From: CAZDBA01 sp965224765
GTDB lineage: Bacteria; Planctomycetota; Planctomycetia; Pirellulales; Pirellulaceae
Direction of reading: 5' to 3'
Assembly: GCA_965224765.1 (NCBI GenBank)
Contig: CBDDAC010000025.1
Span: forward strand, 124,001 to 188,000
Length of the DNA: 64,000 nt
The notes below the pieces were generated by a model. That model searched no databases, was not told the origin of the DNA, and saw only the letters and a list, made by a program, of their open reading frames with translations. The position numbers and the translations under genes are program-made. The stretch's first letter is position 1. Each line of letters begins with the position of its first letter. This document shows, piece by piece, positions 9,172 through 19,054 of this stretch.

Positions 9172-9837
9172 TTAGGGTAAGATGCCATCGCTATTGTCGA
9201 ACAGATTTGGCCCGTTACCCCAGCGGCAGTCCTGAAACCGTTCAATGTCCCAGAAGCGTATCTCTCGAACATCGATGAGTTCGTCTTTATGCTTTTCTTT
9301 GATTCGCGACAGCTCAAACTCCTTGCAGAGATAATCTAATAAATCATATCCGTAGTAAATGATGTCTGTTTGATGAACGGAAAAGACAGGATTTCCCGCA
9401 GATGAAGGTTCGGCAGGCATCATTCGGTGACCGTAAATCGGAATAAGTACCGGGGCTTTTCGGATCAGATCGTTTGCTTTTTGCATCGCCTCGTTCAGTG
9501 ATTCAGGTCGAGGCCCCCATTCCGGCAGCCAGAAATCATTGTGCTCAACATCGAAGGCGATTCCCTGTCGTGGTCTATCCATCCATTCTCGCAATTCGTC
9601 TGGAGAATCCGCACGCCAGTCGGGAAATCCGGAGCCAGCAGGCAGTTTGGTTTGCAGGAACGCTCGCAAATCGTCGGGGAACTGAAAGCCATGTTCGCGC
9701 TCAACGTTTTGGATTTCTTTGTCGGTCAAACCTTGTTGGAAATGAATGCGGTTGATTGGCGAAGTCGGTGTAATGAGACCACGTTGATACGCAGTTCCAT
9801 CCAACTCGCCCACGACTTCCAACCAGCTGTCATTCAT
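9172..9837 (-). CDS. SMI1/KNR4 (SUKH-type) family protein
   Basis: A 221-residue protein with the SMI1/KNR4 fold signature: GLTDKEIQNVEREHGFQFPDDLRAFL near residues 37-62, where the I..E...G..FP.DL..FL pattern is diagnostic, then a short tryptophan-rich core (FPDWR, DFWLPEWGPRP) and IPIYGHRMMP. In bacteria such domains often serve as immunity proteins against polymorphic toxins or as orphan members of that group. No toxin gene is adjacent: the neighbours are repeat DNA and a methylase scrap. The exact partner is therefore unknown. No signal peptide, so it is cytosolic. Confidence 0.75.
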   Translation of the reverse strand: MNDSWLEVVGELDGTAYQRGLITPTSPINRIHFQQGLTDKEIQNVEREHGFQFPDDLRAFLQTKLPAGSGFPDWRADSPDELREWMDRPRQGIAFDVEHNDFWLPEWGPRPESLNEAMQKANDLIRKAPVLIPIYGHRMMPAEPSSAGNPVFSVHQTDIIYYGYDLLDYLCKEFELSRIKEKHKDELIDVREIRFWDIERFQDCRWGNGPNLFDNSDGILP

Positions 9838-9857
9838 TTTAATAGTCGCAAAAAAAC

Positions 9858-10079
9858 CTATCGATCACCGAGTCCTGACTGTCGATCTTCATATTCCAAT
9901 GCACTCGCAATCTGGACGTTGGTGCACATTTTTACTCGGAACAATCTATAGGATTCAACGCTTCCGCGAAGGCGATTGGCGGAAGCCCAAAGCGATTCTT
10001 CAAAACCCTTGTCAGGTTTAGCTTTGGCGGATTTCTTATTCGCGGCTTTCTTCTTCGTGGCAACTTTCTTCTTTGGCAT
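9858..10079 (-). pseudogene. 5' fragment of a type I restriction methylase (hsdM) gene
   Basis: The reading frame encodes 73 residues. After a lysine-rich start (MPKKKVATKKKAANKK) come residues 23-43, DKGFEESLWASANRLRGSVES. This matches the highly conserved N-terminus of HsdM proteins, normally continued by an AEYKHVVLGLIFLKYISD-like helix. Here the similarity stops abruptly at VES, and the remaining 30 residues look random. The methyltransferase core is absent, so this is a remnant. It is not the same subfamily as the intact hsdM at 56567-58060, which begins quite differently. The fragment might still be translated as a short basic peptide. Confidence 0.65.
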
Positions 10080-10824
10080 GTAAATGGCTGGAAAGGCGGT
10101 GATTATTCAATCAAAAGACTGTACCAGTTTAATCTTAGAGTCGCTGAGGAACTATCGGGTTGCCTGGGGTGTATTGAGCAATCAATGACGTTTTGAGGTC
10201 CTGCCTGAAGGTCGCCTGGCCGGCGGATGTTGTCTGTCCGACGCAACCTGCCTTGTTCGCCTTTGAACAAACCAGGCATGCTCACGCAAGCGTGCAGCAT
10301 GGCACCCGTTGACGCAGCTGGGGGAATGATCGATTGGAGCAGATTGTATTCCGTTTCGGTGCAACTGTTTGATGATTGGGTGTTCGCCGATCGACTGTAA
10401 TCGACGTGGGAAACCTTATTGATTCGATACCGGAAGGCCCGTCGTTCAGTGTCTTGATTTACGTGGCAGGGTTTATGACAATGTGGGCTAACTGCCTGGT
10501 GGTTGTGAATGCGTGAAATCATTTGCAACCTGGTGACTCGGCGTCCTTTCGAGTTCACGACAAAGCCAACAATCAGATCTTGACGAGTTCTCAGGAATGC
10601 AAATGCCGTTCGATGCGTCAATGCTGCGCAAAGTTTTGATCCGACATAGGTTGGGGAGTGAAGCCTCATTGGGCCGGTGTGATTGCCGGTATTTCAACCG
10701 TGTCGGGCGGCTTTTGTGTTGGTGGCCAAATGGAGTGTCGCCAGAAAGGTTTCCCCATGAAGGAAACAATCGCTTTTCTTTTTTCTTTTCGGAGTTGCTG
10801 TTCTAGTCAAAAAGGAGGTTCGCT
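10080..10824. other. Intergenic region with a dispersed palindromic repeat
   Basis: No gene that I can support. Near 10276-10312 it carries GGCATGCTCACGCAAGCGTGCAGCATGGCACCC (in two halves around an ACGCAAGCGT palindrome), a relative of the repeats at 3560-3590 and 8604-9145. Long frames on the minus strand here cross this repeat and have no recognisable product. Confidence 0.4.
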
Positions 10825-11136
10825 ATGAAACGTGTGGTGCCTAATGTTGATCCGGCGGGAAATGACCTTTGTTTAGACCCGATCGCAATTCGCGTTCCAG
10901 TTGTCTTGATCGACAACGGAATCGACTGCTTTTGGTATCCACATACGCTGGACGAGACAGGTGTGAAGCAAGTTGACTTTTTGCTCCGTAGCACCCTTCA
11001 AAATGAAGTCATGCCATTGAGCATTGATTTGATTTTGCCATCAGCTAACGCGGTGTGCTCGGTGACTCGGCGATTTGAGTCGCTTTGTTGTCTGCCTGTT
11101 CGGGCAACCATCGTAGTGGGAGGTGATCGCAAGTAA
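10825..11136 (+). CDS. Small hypothetical protein
   Basis: A 103-residue protein that I do not recognise. It is called because of an excellent ribosome binding site (AAAAAGGAGG, 7 bases before ATG 10825) and a coherent composition: hydrophobic beta-like stretches such as IAIRVPVVLIDNGIDCFWYP and LSIDLILPSANAVC. It has no signal peptide or metal-binding pattern. It is flanked by repeat-rich DNA on both sides and has no operon partner. Confidence 0.5.
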   Translation: MKRVVPNVDPAGNDLCLDPIAIRVPVVLIDNGIDCFWYPHTLDETGVKQVDFLLRSTLQNEVMPLSIDLILPSANAVCSVTRRFESLCCLPVRATIVVGGDRK

Positions 11137-11806
11137 AGTTTTATACTCAATGGTTGTCTGAATTAGGCCAGTTGAGTTATGGCTCTGCCAGGGAGGCGGA
11201 GTTTTTTCTGAAGAAATTGTGGTGGTTGTTTGTTGAATCGCGAAATATGCGAAAAAACCCACCTGCCAAAGACGGCAGAATCAGGTTCGTATGTTTTGGG
11301 ATGGCTTGGATTTGTAATCCGAGTAAGAAGACATTGAAACGGAATGAAATTCCATTCTACGAAAGAGGCTTGTCTTACTGATCTGATTTTCTCTGCGTCT
11401 CCGGGGCTCTGCGCGATACTATTCCGGCAGGGATTTGGGAAAAAGCTCGCGCAGAGTCGCAGAGTTGGGAATGTGGACAGGATGAACATGATCAACATGA
11501 TAAAAACGAGCAGCATCCTGTTCATCATGTAAATCCTGTCAAAACTCCTCTTGCAACTTGGCCGACGAGAAACTGACTCTACTGGCTTGTCTTACTGATC
11601 TGATTTTCTCTGCGTCTCCGGGGCTCTTCGCGATACTATTCCGGCAGGGATTTGGAAAAAGCTCGCGCAGAGTCGCAGAGTTGGGAATGTGGACAGGATG
11701 AACATGATTTTACAGGATAAGAACGCGCTTCATCTTGTTCATCATGTAAATCCTGTCAAAAACTTCCGGAGGGTTGCAGTGTTGGTAGCTGATTCCCAAG
11801 TCGCAG
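11137..11806. repeat. Cluster of dispersed repeats including a 217-bp duplicated block
   Basis: Two near-identical blocks begin at 11367 and 11584 (GGCTTGTCTTACTGATCTGA), 217 bp apart, and run to about 11538 and 11760. Each holds CTCTGCG(T)...CGCAGAG arms and a GACAGGATGAACATGAT ... ATCATGTAAATCCTGTC inverted repeat. The last motif recurs at 21255-21320. Just upstream, 11307-11366 (TTGGATTTGTAATCCGAGTAAGAAG...) resembles 19915-19980. No gene is visible in this 670-base stretch, which lies downstream of the minus-strand A2M gene. Confidence 0.8.
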
Positions 11807-14800
11807 CTATTTGATATTCAATTTCCCCTCGTCCGAGTTGGCACGGAGCTCCGGCGCGTAGACGCCATTGCAATCCGCCGGGAGAGCGCTGAAGTTGCCG
11901 GGAACTTCGGCGCGTAACCGATAGGTCAAACTGTGCCGGCCTTTGGTTAGACGCTGAATGAAGAAGTCGACGCGTTCGTCACGCAATTCCATGTAGGCAC
12001 TTACCCCGCCAAGCCAGCGGTGGCCGCTACGCGTGGTTGTGGCTTCGAATCCCGCAGCCTTTCGGTCGCTGAACTGCAGATACTCGTAGTCGTTTTTGCT
12101 TTCCAGTATCAACTCAACTTCGATTAGATCGCCGCTCGATAGGGTGTCGCCGTTTTCGAGCGGAGTGCGAGTCCATTGGTTGACACGATAGTCGACGACG
12201 TTGCCTCGCGAACCCGCGGCATTGATGTCAAGTTTCGACTCGGTCAATTTGTAATATCGCCGTTCGACTTTGATTTCCAAACCAGCCTTAGTGATAAAAT
12301 CCTCCATGGTGAAATTGGTCAAGTAAGCATTCGCATACACTGGCCCTTTTCCGGCACGTTGGATTTCAATTTTGTGATCGCCGGACGAAAGTTCTGCACC
12401 TTCAATTCGCAGCACGTTGTCAAATGAGAACAGGTTCTCTTTGTTTATCTTGACTTCTTTTTTTAGCTCGCCGTCGATCAGGATCGAAACGGTCATGTCT
12501 GGATCAGTTTCTCCAGACTCGCGGCAGTATTCAGCGAGGGCTTCAATGACGATGCTGGTATCGCGGGACGAGTTCCAATGGGTAGCGTGTTTGCGATTGT
12601 TCAGCAGGTACTTGGCCAAACCAGGTGCGACTGCGCCTTTGGCATGTCCGGTACGGCAGAGCAGCTTCAAGTAATAAGCGTTGGTTTCGATATCGCTACC
12701 GTACCAACACCACCAGCAATTCTGTGTCAGCTGCAGCGAGGCGGTTTGATTTTCAGGGTCCTGTTCCAGAAACTGGCTCAGGTTGCGGACAATCATATCG
12801 CGTTTTTTATCGTCCCCCAATTTGTCCATTGCCAGACCGATCATTGCCTGAGCATAGGGCGACAGCTGGAGGCGATCGCGATACAATATTTCACCCATCG
12901 GTTCCGATTTGCGATCGGCATCGACCAGAACCATGAAAACAAATGCGTCCGTATTGCTGGCCTGAGACTTCCACGGTCGGTATTTGCCATCCGCATTTTG
13001 CAGCTTTTTCAGTTCACCGTCCTGGTATCTCTGCAGCCAGGCAAGCCCACGCTGGATGACTCCGGGCACGATCGCGGTTCCGTTTTGTTCTGCGATTTGC
13101 AAGCCATGAACGACATAGGCAGTGGTGTGTGCGTTGGAGTGGTGACCCGCATACCATCCCCAGCCTCCGTCTTGATTTTGAAGTGTGGTCAAATCGCGCA
13201 GGGATCGCTCGACGAGTTTGTTAAGTGCAGCCTCATCGAAAATCGGATTGGATTGGTGCTTTCGCGCCCAGCCTGCGGCTCGTTCCTTCGCGTCGCCGAT
13301 TTCCTGCGGATTGAGGTTGATTTGTTTGTCGCGAATCTCAGACAGGTCAATTCCCATCTCGGTGAGAACTTTTCGCAAGGTTACCAAAGGGCCGAATCGA
13401 CTCATGGCTGCTTCGCTGTTTTTGTATGGATTGGCAGCCAGGTAAGGCAACGCGTCCACAAGTGAGAGGGCAATGCTGGGTGAGTAGCGGACTTCCAGGC
13501 TGGTCTGCTTCACTCGTCGTTTTTCGGGAACCGAGATATCAATGGACTTGCTGTTCTCATTGCCTCGAATCGCAAGACTGTGTGAATCTGTCTTCAAAAT
13601 ACCGTGGACAAAGACCGGGTACGATTGTTCCATCGCATCGCCTTTTCCGTCGGTTGTGGTTGCTTTGACTCGAACGGTCGCGGCACCTTCGTTCAACGCG
13701 CGCACCTTCCAGTCAACACGCTTGTCGCCGTCGGGCTCAACGCGAACCGTCTGAGTGGTGCCAGCGTTTTCGATGAGAGCAAGTTGTTCACCGGGCAGTT
13801 CAATTGCGACTTCAAAGTCTCGAGCCTGTCCGGTGTAGTTGTGAACATTTGCACTGAGAGTGACTTCGTCGGACTCCGTGAAGAATCGTGGTGCCTGAAG
13901 TCGAATCATGACGTCCTTGCTGGTGATGACTTCCGCTTCGCCGTGTCCGACACGAGTGCCATGCCCCATCGACCAAGCTTTGATTTTCCAGGTCGTCAAG
14001 TTTTCCGGCATTTCGAGCTCAATCTCGGCGAAGCCTTCGTCGTTAGTCGTAATGCTGGCAATCCATAAGGCGGTATCGGCGAAACGAGAACGAACCGAAG
14101 GTTCAGCGTCAACTGTTGGAGAGCCTTCACTAAGGTTTTGAGTTATTGGATCAATTGCTTTGTATTCTTCCGCGAAGTCCAATGACTCAAAACCGTTCTT
14201 GAAATAGGTTGCCGTAGCCGACCCGAGAACGATTCCGGAATCATATTGATAAAAATGGTTCGGGACTCCTCGAGTTCTGCTGAAGCGATCGTATCGGCCA
14301 GCGTATCGGCCGCCCCAATGATTAACCCAGTGCATTCCAAGGTCAGCCATGCCGACTTGGTTTTGTTCGAGCAGTTGTCCAAAGCGATGTTGGAAACTGA
14401 CTCGTGAATAGATGTGGTGCCCGCGATGCCAGCGCCAGAAATGACTGCGGATATCGGCAGCCGTCGAAACGGCAATGGCCTCCAGTGACTTGTCGTAAAT
14501 TGCAACGACGGTGCTGCCTGAAAACGGCTTGCCATCGGAATCGGTCAGTCGCAGCTTGACTTTGGCCTTTTCACCGGGTTCATATTTTTCTTTGGAAGGT
14601 TCAATGTCTAGGGTCAACACGCGTTTTTCGGGCGGCACGGTAATTTGCTTGCTGATCTGATAAAACTTGCCCTGAGAAACCAGGAACGCTTCAACATGGA
14701 TGTTGGGCATGTCTTTACGGTCAATTTCAATCTCGTGAACGGTACTCTTGCCCTTTAATCGAATGAGCTTGGGACGAGTGTAGATACCATTGGCAGGTCG

Positions 14801-17800
14801 AACGAACAAAGCGATGGTACTGTCCGCGTGATTGGTGTTGATCAGCAACCTTGCCCGGTCGCCGGGCTTATAAGCAGATTTGTCGAGAACCAATTCGAGG
14901 TCGTCAAATCGGAAGTCATTGCCTGTTGCGACATCGTCCGAGCCCGTGATGCGAGTCAACGCAGCGCCTTCTCGTTTCTGGCCTTTCGCATCCGCCAGAT
15001 CACAAGCCAACCTGTATTGGCCCGGTTGGTCAGCCTGGATGGAAAGGCTGGCTTTTCCGTCCTCGTCAGTTTCGATCGGCCACGATTCAACTTTGGATTC
15101 GTTCGGTTTGCCGTCATCGTCAAACACGATTCGATAAAGGGTAACTTCGCCTTTACCGGCAACGCCCTTGCCGTTGGCGGTTCTCGCCTGAACATTGGCA
15201 TCCATTTGGTCCCCCACGCGGAAGTGGCCGCCGCTCATCCAGACGTAAACATTGTAAGGGTTGCGAGCTGCAACGACTGAGCCGTTGCCGGTTACGGTTC
15301 GTCGCGAATCATCGACCACTTCGGCAGTGATTTGATAGCGATGGTCAGTGTCGCCGAATCGCTCTTTGGCAATCAACGAGTCAATTTCGATTTTGACGGT
15401 TCCATCATTTCCAATCGGTACCGTGTTTTCCAGAATGATTTCAGGCGGGTTCGAATGAAACCAGCCAACTGGTTGCAGGCACCAGCGACTCCACCCGGGA
15501 TACCAACGGTAGTTGTACCCCCACCACCAATGTCCCTCGCCGTAGAACCAATCCCAGCCATGGTTTGGAAACCACGTATCTGCCGTATTGGTTCTTTTGA
15601 CGGTGTACTTCACCGACGCGTTGGTTACTGGCGCGCCAAAGTAGTAATTCGCCTTGATCGTGGCTGAGAATTTCTCGCCAAGTGTGATCGCCTCAGATGG
15701 AGCATCGATTGTGACTTCGTACTCTGGTTTCTTATACTCTTCGACTCGAAAATTCCCGGAACCCAATACGATTTTCTCGTATACGACTCCATTTGATGGT
15801 TGTGTAAAATCATTGGCAATGACGTCAAAACGGTAGGATCCCAGCATGGCCTCCTCTTCCAGAAGCCAGTCAAATGCCAGGCCACCATATTCGTCAGTAC
15901 GAACTTTCTTGTTGACGATCTCTTTGTTGTCCGGGGAGAAAACGGCGACGGTGAATTCTTTACCACCGAACATGGAAACATGGTCCAGATCGTACTGGGC
16001 CAGCCGGATCCAGCTTTTGTAATGAATGTGTTGTCCAGGCCGATAGACAGGTCGGTCCGTCGTACACCAGGCTTTTGCCTGTTGGTAGGGGTTGTCCAAA
16101 AGGGGTTGAAGTGCATCGCGGAAATAGTCTCCCAAGAACCCAAAGCGGCCTGTCTCCTCGTCACGTGCGATCACAATCCGCGAGTACTTTTCGTCGTCGA
16201 CATCGTCGGCGTCCGTGTACATCAACCCGTCTTCGTCGGTGAATCGGGAGAAGTTTTTTGTTCGGGTGTAATGGCGGCCGGTTTCCTTGTCATGTCGTGA
16301 CCAGAATGCAAAGACTTCGACATTGGCTTTGTCGATCGGTTGTCCCGTCGTTGAATCCGCGACAAAGTACATCTGGCTTTGGTCGGTCTTCTTCATCACG
16401 ATCGTCGTGTCGGTGATCCAGCAAAGCACTTGAGACGTGTTGCCGTCTTTGGCAGTTGCTTCGACAAGATAGACGCCAGCTTCATCCAGAGGGGTTTCAA
16501 TCTCAATTTGCCGTGTCCAATGGCCAGAAGGCGGGTCGAGTTTTTGAGTCCATCCGATCGTGTCCTCCGTCAAATACTTTTTCTGGCCATCCCCGACGAT
16601 TCGCTCACCGATTCCGAAAATTTGATAGTTGGAAGACAGCTGATGAGGGTCGCTTTTGAGATAGGATTTGGAGTCTGCGATTACGCGTTCAATGTCAACT
16701 CGCCGAGCGGTAAACCTGACGGAATTCGCGTTGCGGAACTTCATTGAAAGCGTGGCTTTTTGACCGGACGGAAATATCGGTGCCGAATCAAATCGCAACC
16801 AATTTCCAACGAGCTGTTGATAGTGGGCTCGACGCCATTTTCCGGAGCCTGTTCCAAAACGTTCGATGCACTTTTCCCACAGAGCTGCCGACTTCTCAAA
16901 CTGTCTTCGGTTTTCATGAATGTAAGCCAGCTTTTCCAAGGCCTGTTCCTGGTAGGACATGGAAGGGCGCTGGCGACTTAGGTACTGGTGACTCTGTCTC
17001 GGCCCCGACCAAGTTAGCATCAGGCCTTCCGAGCCAAGGTGTTGAAAGTATTCCAGTCGAATCGAGTGTTTCCCTTTTTTAAGTTTAATCTTCCCTGCAC
17101 GATGATCCATTCCGTGGAGACCGTCGTAGTTGATGACTTGTTCACCGTCGATCGAAAGTCGCGAGCCGTCGTCCGAGTTGATTCCGAAGTGAAAGTCTCC
17201 ATTCTCGGGGACGTCAATTTCTCCTTCAAACACGACTCCGTAATTCTCAGTGCGATCCGAAACATCGAGATCAAAAAGCCCTGACGATACATCGCCACTC
17301 TTTACTGGATCTAATTTCGCAAAGTCTGGCAGCTTGTCCCAGGAGCCGTGGTAGACCTTGTAGGAAAGCTTGCTCAATGGGTTGGCCGGTTCATCGAGCG
17401 GAGTTTTGGCAATTTGCTTGTAAATCGAGACAAAGTTATGACCTTCCGGCAATTCAAACCGGCGGATTCCCGTTGCCAGTCGAGCGATCGATTCGTTTTC
17501 ATTCAATGTGTGTGTCGTGTACCGCCCTTCTTTGGGCAACTCACCTTCGGAAAGTTGCGGCTGGTCGATAACTCCCGATGTGTGTACACCAAACTGCCCG
17601 TGCAGAAAGTCTGCGAATCCGAATTTTGTTTCCAGTTCGCGATTTGGATCAACTTTCACTCGAGTATTTAGTAACCAGCGCCAGCGCTCACCGTCATTGG
17701 TCGCGGTGGACCATGCGTCCGGGAGATTATAAAAAATCGGGTTGTCATTTTGATCAACCGGCGGAGCTGCATTGTGGCTCCAGTAGACGGGTTCGCCGTA

Positions 17801-19054
17801 TTCCGGCAATCGATCGATATCAGTAAGTGTCTGTAGGTTCCACAATTGCCGATGCCCACGAATCATATTGGACATGCTGAAGTAGAAATTGCTAACCACT
17901 GGGTTCGGCCCATCGGGCAGATGTGCCAGCGCATGTTTCATTATTTGCAGCGCGCGGATTCGATCACGCTCGGACGTATTGACTGGGCGACCGCCAAGTG
18001 CTGCTCGTTGGAACTGGTTGTCGATAATGATACCGTGATGCATGGCGTACCAATAACGAAGGGCCACCGCGTAAAGGACTTCCCAGTCTTCCGAGTGTGT
18101 TTCAACGACTTTTTCTGCAAGCGTATCCCATTCGTCAACTCGCCCCAATGCGGCTAAGCAATCCCAGGCGTGATCCAGATCGGTACGGCAGGCTTTTCCA
18201 GTATGGTCCGCATCGACAATCAGCTTTTTGTAAACATCGAACGCTTCTCGATAGTTTCCTTCGTCCTGCATCTTTGTTGGAGCCTCTCCGCGTCTCGCTG
18301 TTATGAATTGGCCAGGTATAACGTTTAACTTGCCGGCAGAATTGCTGATGATCGCAGCACCGGAAAGAACCAACAGTCGCATGCCTGATGCCTTGGTCAA
18401 GCTTTGTTCCAGTGTATTTGACTCCGTTGAATCGTTTGAGCTGCAGCTGACATAGAATCGGGAGTCGTTGGCCGTAACGTCACCGTCCCGAGTAGAAACG
18501 GTAAGTGCTTTTGATGCAGTATCATTGAGAGAGCTGGCAAACAACTCGCCTTGCGTCAATTTGATTTGGGATTCGTCAACCAGTTCGTACTTTGCATCAG
18601 CCGACGCTTTGATGGTCCATCCGTTGTGTTCGATGATCTGTTTTTGGTCATCGTTTTTGACAAAGGAGGGTGAGGATTTGGGGCGCGAAACCAAAATTGC
18701 GACAAGGATACATGCGGCCAATACCGCAATGATTCCAACTGCAATTGCGGCTCGCGATGTCGGATAGGCAGCCAGCCGGTTCTTCGGTTGAACCTTTTGA
18801 TGAATTGCTTGAGCCCCTGTCGGTGCTGTCCTTTGCAGGTTCTCAGTCAGGTTTCGATTTTTGAATCGCAGCAAAGCATCCATCTCAATGCACTCCATGT
18901 AAGATTTTTGAAAATCGGAATCGGTTCGCACCAGATGTTCGACGCGGGCGCGCATTTCGTCTGTCAATGAATCCGTCGTAATGGCAGACAACAGTATTTC
19001 GGTTTCAGATTCGAATCCAGTGTTGTTCAGCGGGTTGTCTGTATTCTCAGCCAT
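11807..19054 (-). CDS. Giant membrane-anchored alpha-2-macroglobulin-like protein with FecR-like and PA14 domains
   Basis: A 2415-residue protein. Residues 1-100 resemble the cytosolic part of planctomycete anti-sigma proteins (DSLTDEMRARVEHLVRTDSD). A single membrane segment lies at about 101-123, and a FecR-like beta domain follows (GWTIKASADAKYELVDES). After a helical stretch comes a PA14 domain (about 565-690; IDVPENGDFHFGINSDDGSR, GLMLTWSGP). From about 990 on are macroglobulin domains (TDRPVYRPGQHIHYKSW), the A2M domain (NLTTWKIKAWSMGHGT, near 1685) and an alpha/alpha barrel (NQDGGWGWYAG, near 1960). At the usual thioester position the sequence is PYKNSEAAMSRF instead of a CxEQ box, so no thioester can form. 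The start overlaps the sigma gene by 8 bp. It probably sits in the cytoplasmic membrane with a large periplasmic body. The role is unknown, perhaps a protease trap or envelope sensor linked to sigma control. Confidence 0.88.
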   Translation of the reverse strand: MAENTDNPLNNTGFESETEILLSAITTDSLTDEMRARVEHLVRTDSDFQKSYMECIEMDALLRFKNRNLTENLQRTAPTGAQAIHQKVQPKNRLAAYPTSRAAIAVGIIAVLAACILVAILVSRPKSSPSFVKNDDQKQIIEHNGWTIKASADAKYELVDESQIKLTQGELFASSLNDTASKALTVSTRDGDVTANDSRFYVSCSSNDSTESNTLEQSLTKASGMRLLVLSGAAIISNSAGKLNVIPGQFITARRGEAPTKMQDEGNYREAFDVYKKLIVDADHTGKACRTDLDHAWDCLAALGRVDEWDTLAEKVVETHSEDWEVLYAVALRYWYAMHHGIIIDNQFQRAALGGRPVNTSERDRIRALQIMKHALAHLPDGPNPVVSNFYFSMSNMIRGHRQLWNLQTLTDIDRLPEYGEPVYWSHNAAPPVDQNDNPIFYNLPDAWSTATNDGERWRWLLNTRVKVDPNRELETKFGFADFLHGQFGVHTSGVIDQPQLSEGELPKEGRYTTHTLNENESIARLATGIRRFELPEGHNFVSIYKQIAKTPLDEPANPLSKLSYKVYHGSWDKLPDFAKLDPVKSGDVSSGLFDLDVSDRTENYGVVFEGEIDVPENGDFHFGINSDDGSRLSIDGEQVINYDGLHGMDHRAGKIKLKKGKHSIRLEYFQHLGSEGLMLTWSGPRQSHQYLSRQRPSMSYQEQALEKLAYIHENRRQFEKSAALWEKCIERFGTGSGKWRRAHYQQLVGNWLRFDSAPIFPSGQKATLSMKFRNANSVRFTARRVDIERVIADSKSYLKSDPHQLSSNYQIFGIGERIVGDGQKKYLTEDTIGWTQKLDPPSGHWTRQIEIETPLDEAGVYLVEATAKDGNTSQVLCWITDTTIVMKKTDQSQMYFVADSTTGQPIDKANVEVFAFWSRHDKETGRHYTRTKNFSRFTDEDGLMYTDADDVDDEKYSRIVIARDEETGRFGFLGDYFRDALQPLLDNPYQQAKAWCTTDRPVYRPGQHIHYKSWIRLAQYDLDHVSMFGGKEFTVAVFSPDNKEIVNKKVRTDEYGGLAFDWLLEEEAMLGSYRFDVIANDFTQPSNGVVYEKIVLGSGNFRVEEYKKPEYEVTIDAPSEAITLGEKFSATIKANYYFGAPVTNASVKYTVKRTNTADTWFPNHGWDWFYGEGHWWWGYNYRWYPGWSRWCLQPVGWFHSNPPEIILENTVPIGNDGTVKIEIDSLIAKERFGDTDHRYQITAEVVDDSRRTVTGNGSVVAARNPYNVYVWMSGGHFRVGDQMDANVQARTANGKGVAGKGEVTLYRIVFDDDGKPNESKVESWPIETDEDGKASLSIQADQPGQYRLACDLADAKGQKREGAALTRITGSDDVATGNDFRFDDLELVLDKSAYKPGDRARLLINTNHADSTIALFVRPANGIYTRPKLIRLKGKSTVHEIEIDRKDMPNIHVEAFLVSQGKFYQISKQITVPPEKRVLTLDIEPSKEKYEPGEKAKVKLRLTDSDGKPFSGSTVVAIYDKSLEAIAVSTAADIRSHFWRWHRGHHIYSRVSFQHRFGQLLEQNQVGMADLGMHWVNHWGGRYAGRYDRFSRTRGVPNHFYQYDSGIVLGSATATYFKNGFESLDFAEEYKAIDPITQNLSEGSPTVDAEPSVRSRFADTALWIASITTNDEGFAEIELEMPENLTTWKIKAWSMGHGTRVGHGEAEVITSKDVMIRLQAPRFFTESDEVTLSANVHNYTGQARDFEVAIELPGEQLALIENAGTTQTVRVEPDGDKRVDWKVRALNEGAATVRVKATTTDGKGDAMEQSYPVFVHGILKTDSHSLAIRGNENSKSIDISVPEKRRVKQTSLEVRYSPSIALSLVDALPYLAANPYKNSEAAMSRFGPLVTLRKVLTEMGIDLSEIRDKQINLNPQEIGDAKERAAGWARKHQSNPIFDEAALNKLVERSLRDLTTLQNQDGGWGWYAGHHSNAHTTAYVVHGLQIAEQNGTAIVPGVIQRGLAWLQRYQDGELKKLQNADGKYRPWKSQASNTDAFVFMVLVDADRKSEPMGEILYRDRLQLSPYAQAMIGLAMDKLGDDKKRDMIVRNLSQFLEQDPENQTASLQLTQNCWWCWYGSDIETNAYYLKLLCRTGHAKGAVAPGLAKYLLNNRKHATHWNSSRDTSIVIEALAEYCRESGETDPDMTVSILIDGELKKEVKINKENLFSFDNVLRIEGAELSSGDHKIEIQRAGKGPVYANAYLTNFTMEDFITKAGLEIKVERRYYKLTESKLDINAAGSRGNVVDYRVNQWTRTPLENGDTLSSGDLIEVELILESKNDYEYLQFSDRKAAGFEATTTRSGHRWLGGVSAYMELRDERVDFFIQRLTKGRHSLTYRLRAEVPGNFSALPADCNGVYAPELRANSDEGKLNIK

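Noticed and set aside
8667..9278. 203-codon open frame across the tandem repeat
   Set aside because: The frame is open only because the 177-bp unit is divisible by three; the peptide is the repeat translated three times and has no ribosome site.
10103..10669. 188-codon minus-strand frame
   Set aside because: It crosses a dispersed palindrome, has low-complexity composition and no recognisable domain.
12578..13465. 295-codon plus-strand frame opposite the macroglobulin gene
   Set aside because: Antisense to conserved macroglobulin sequence; no protein-like motif.
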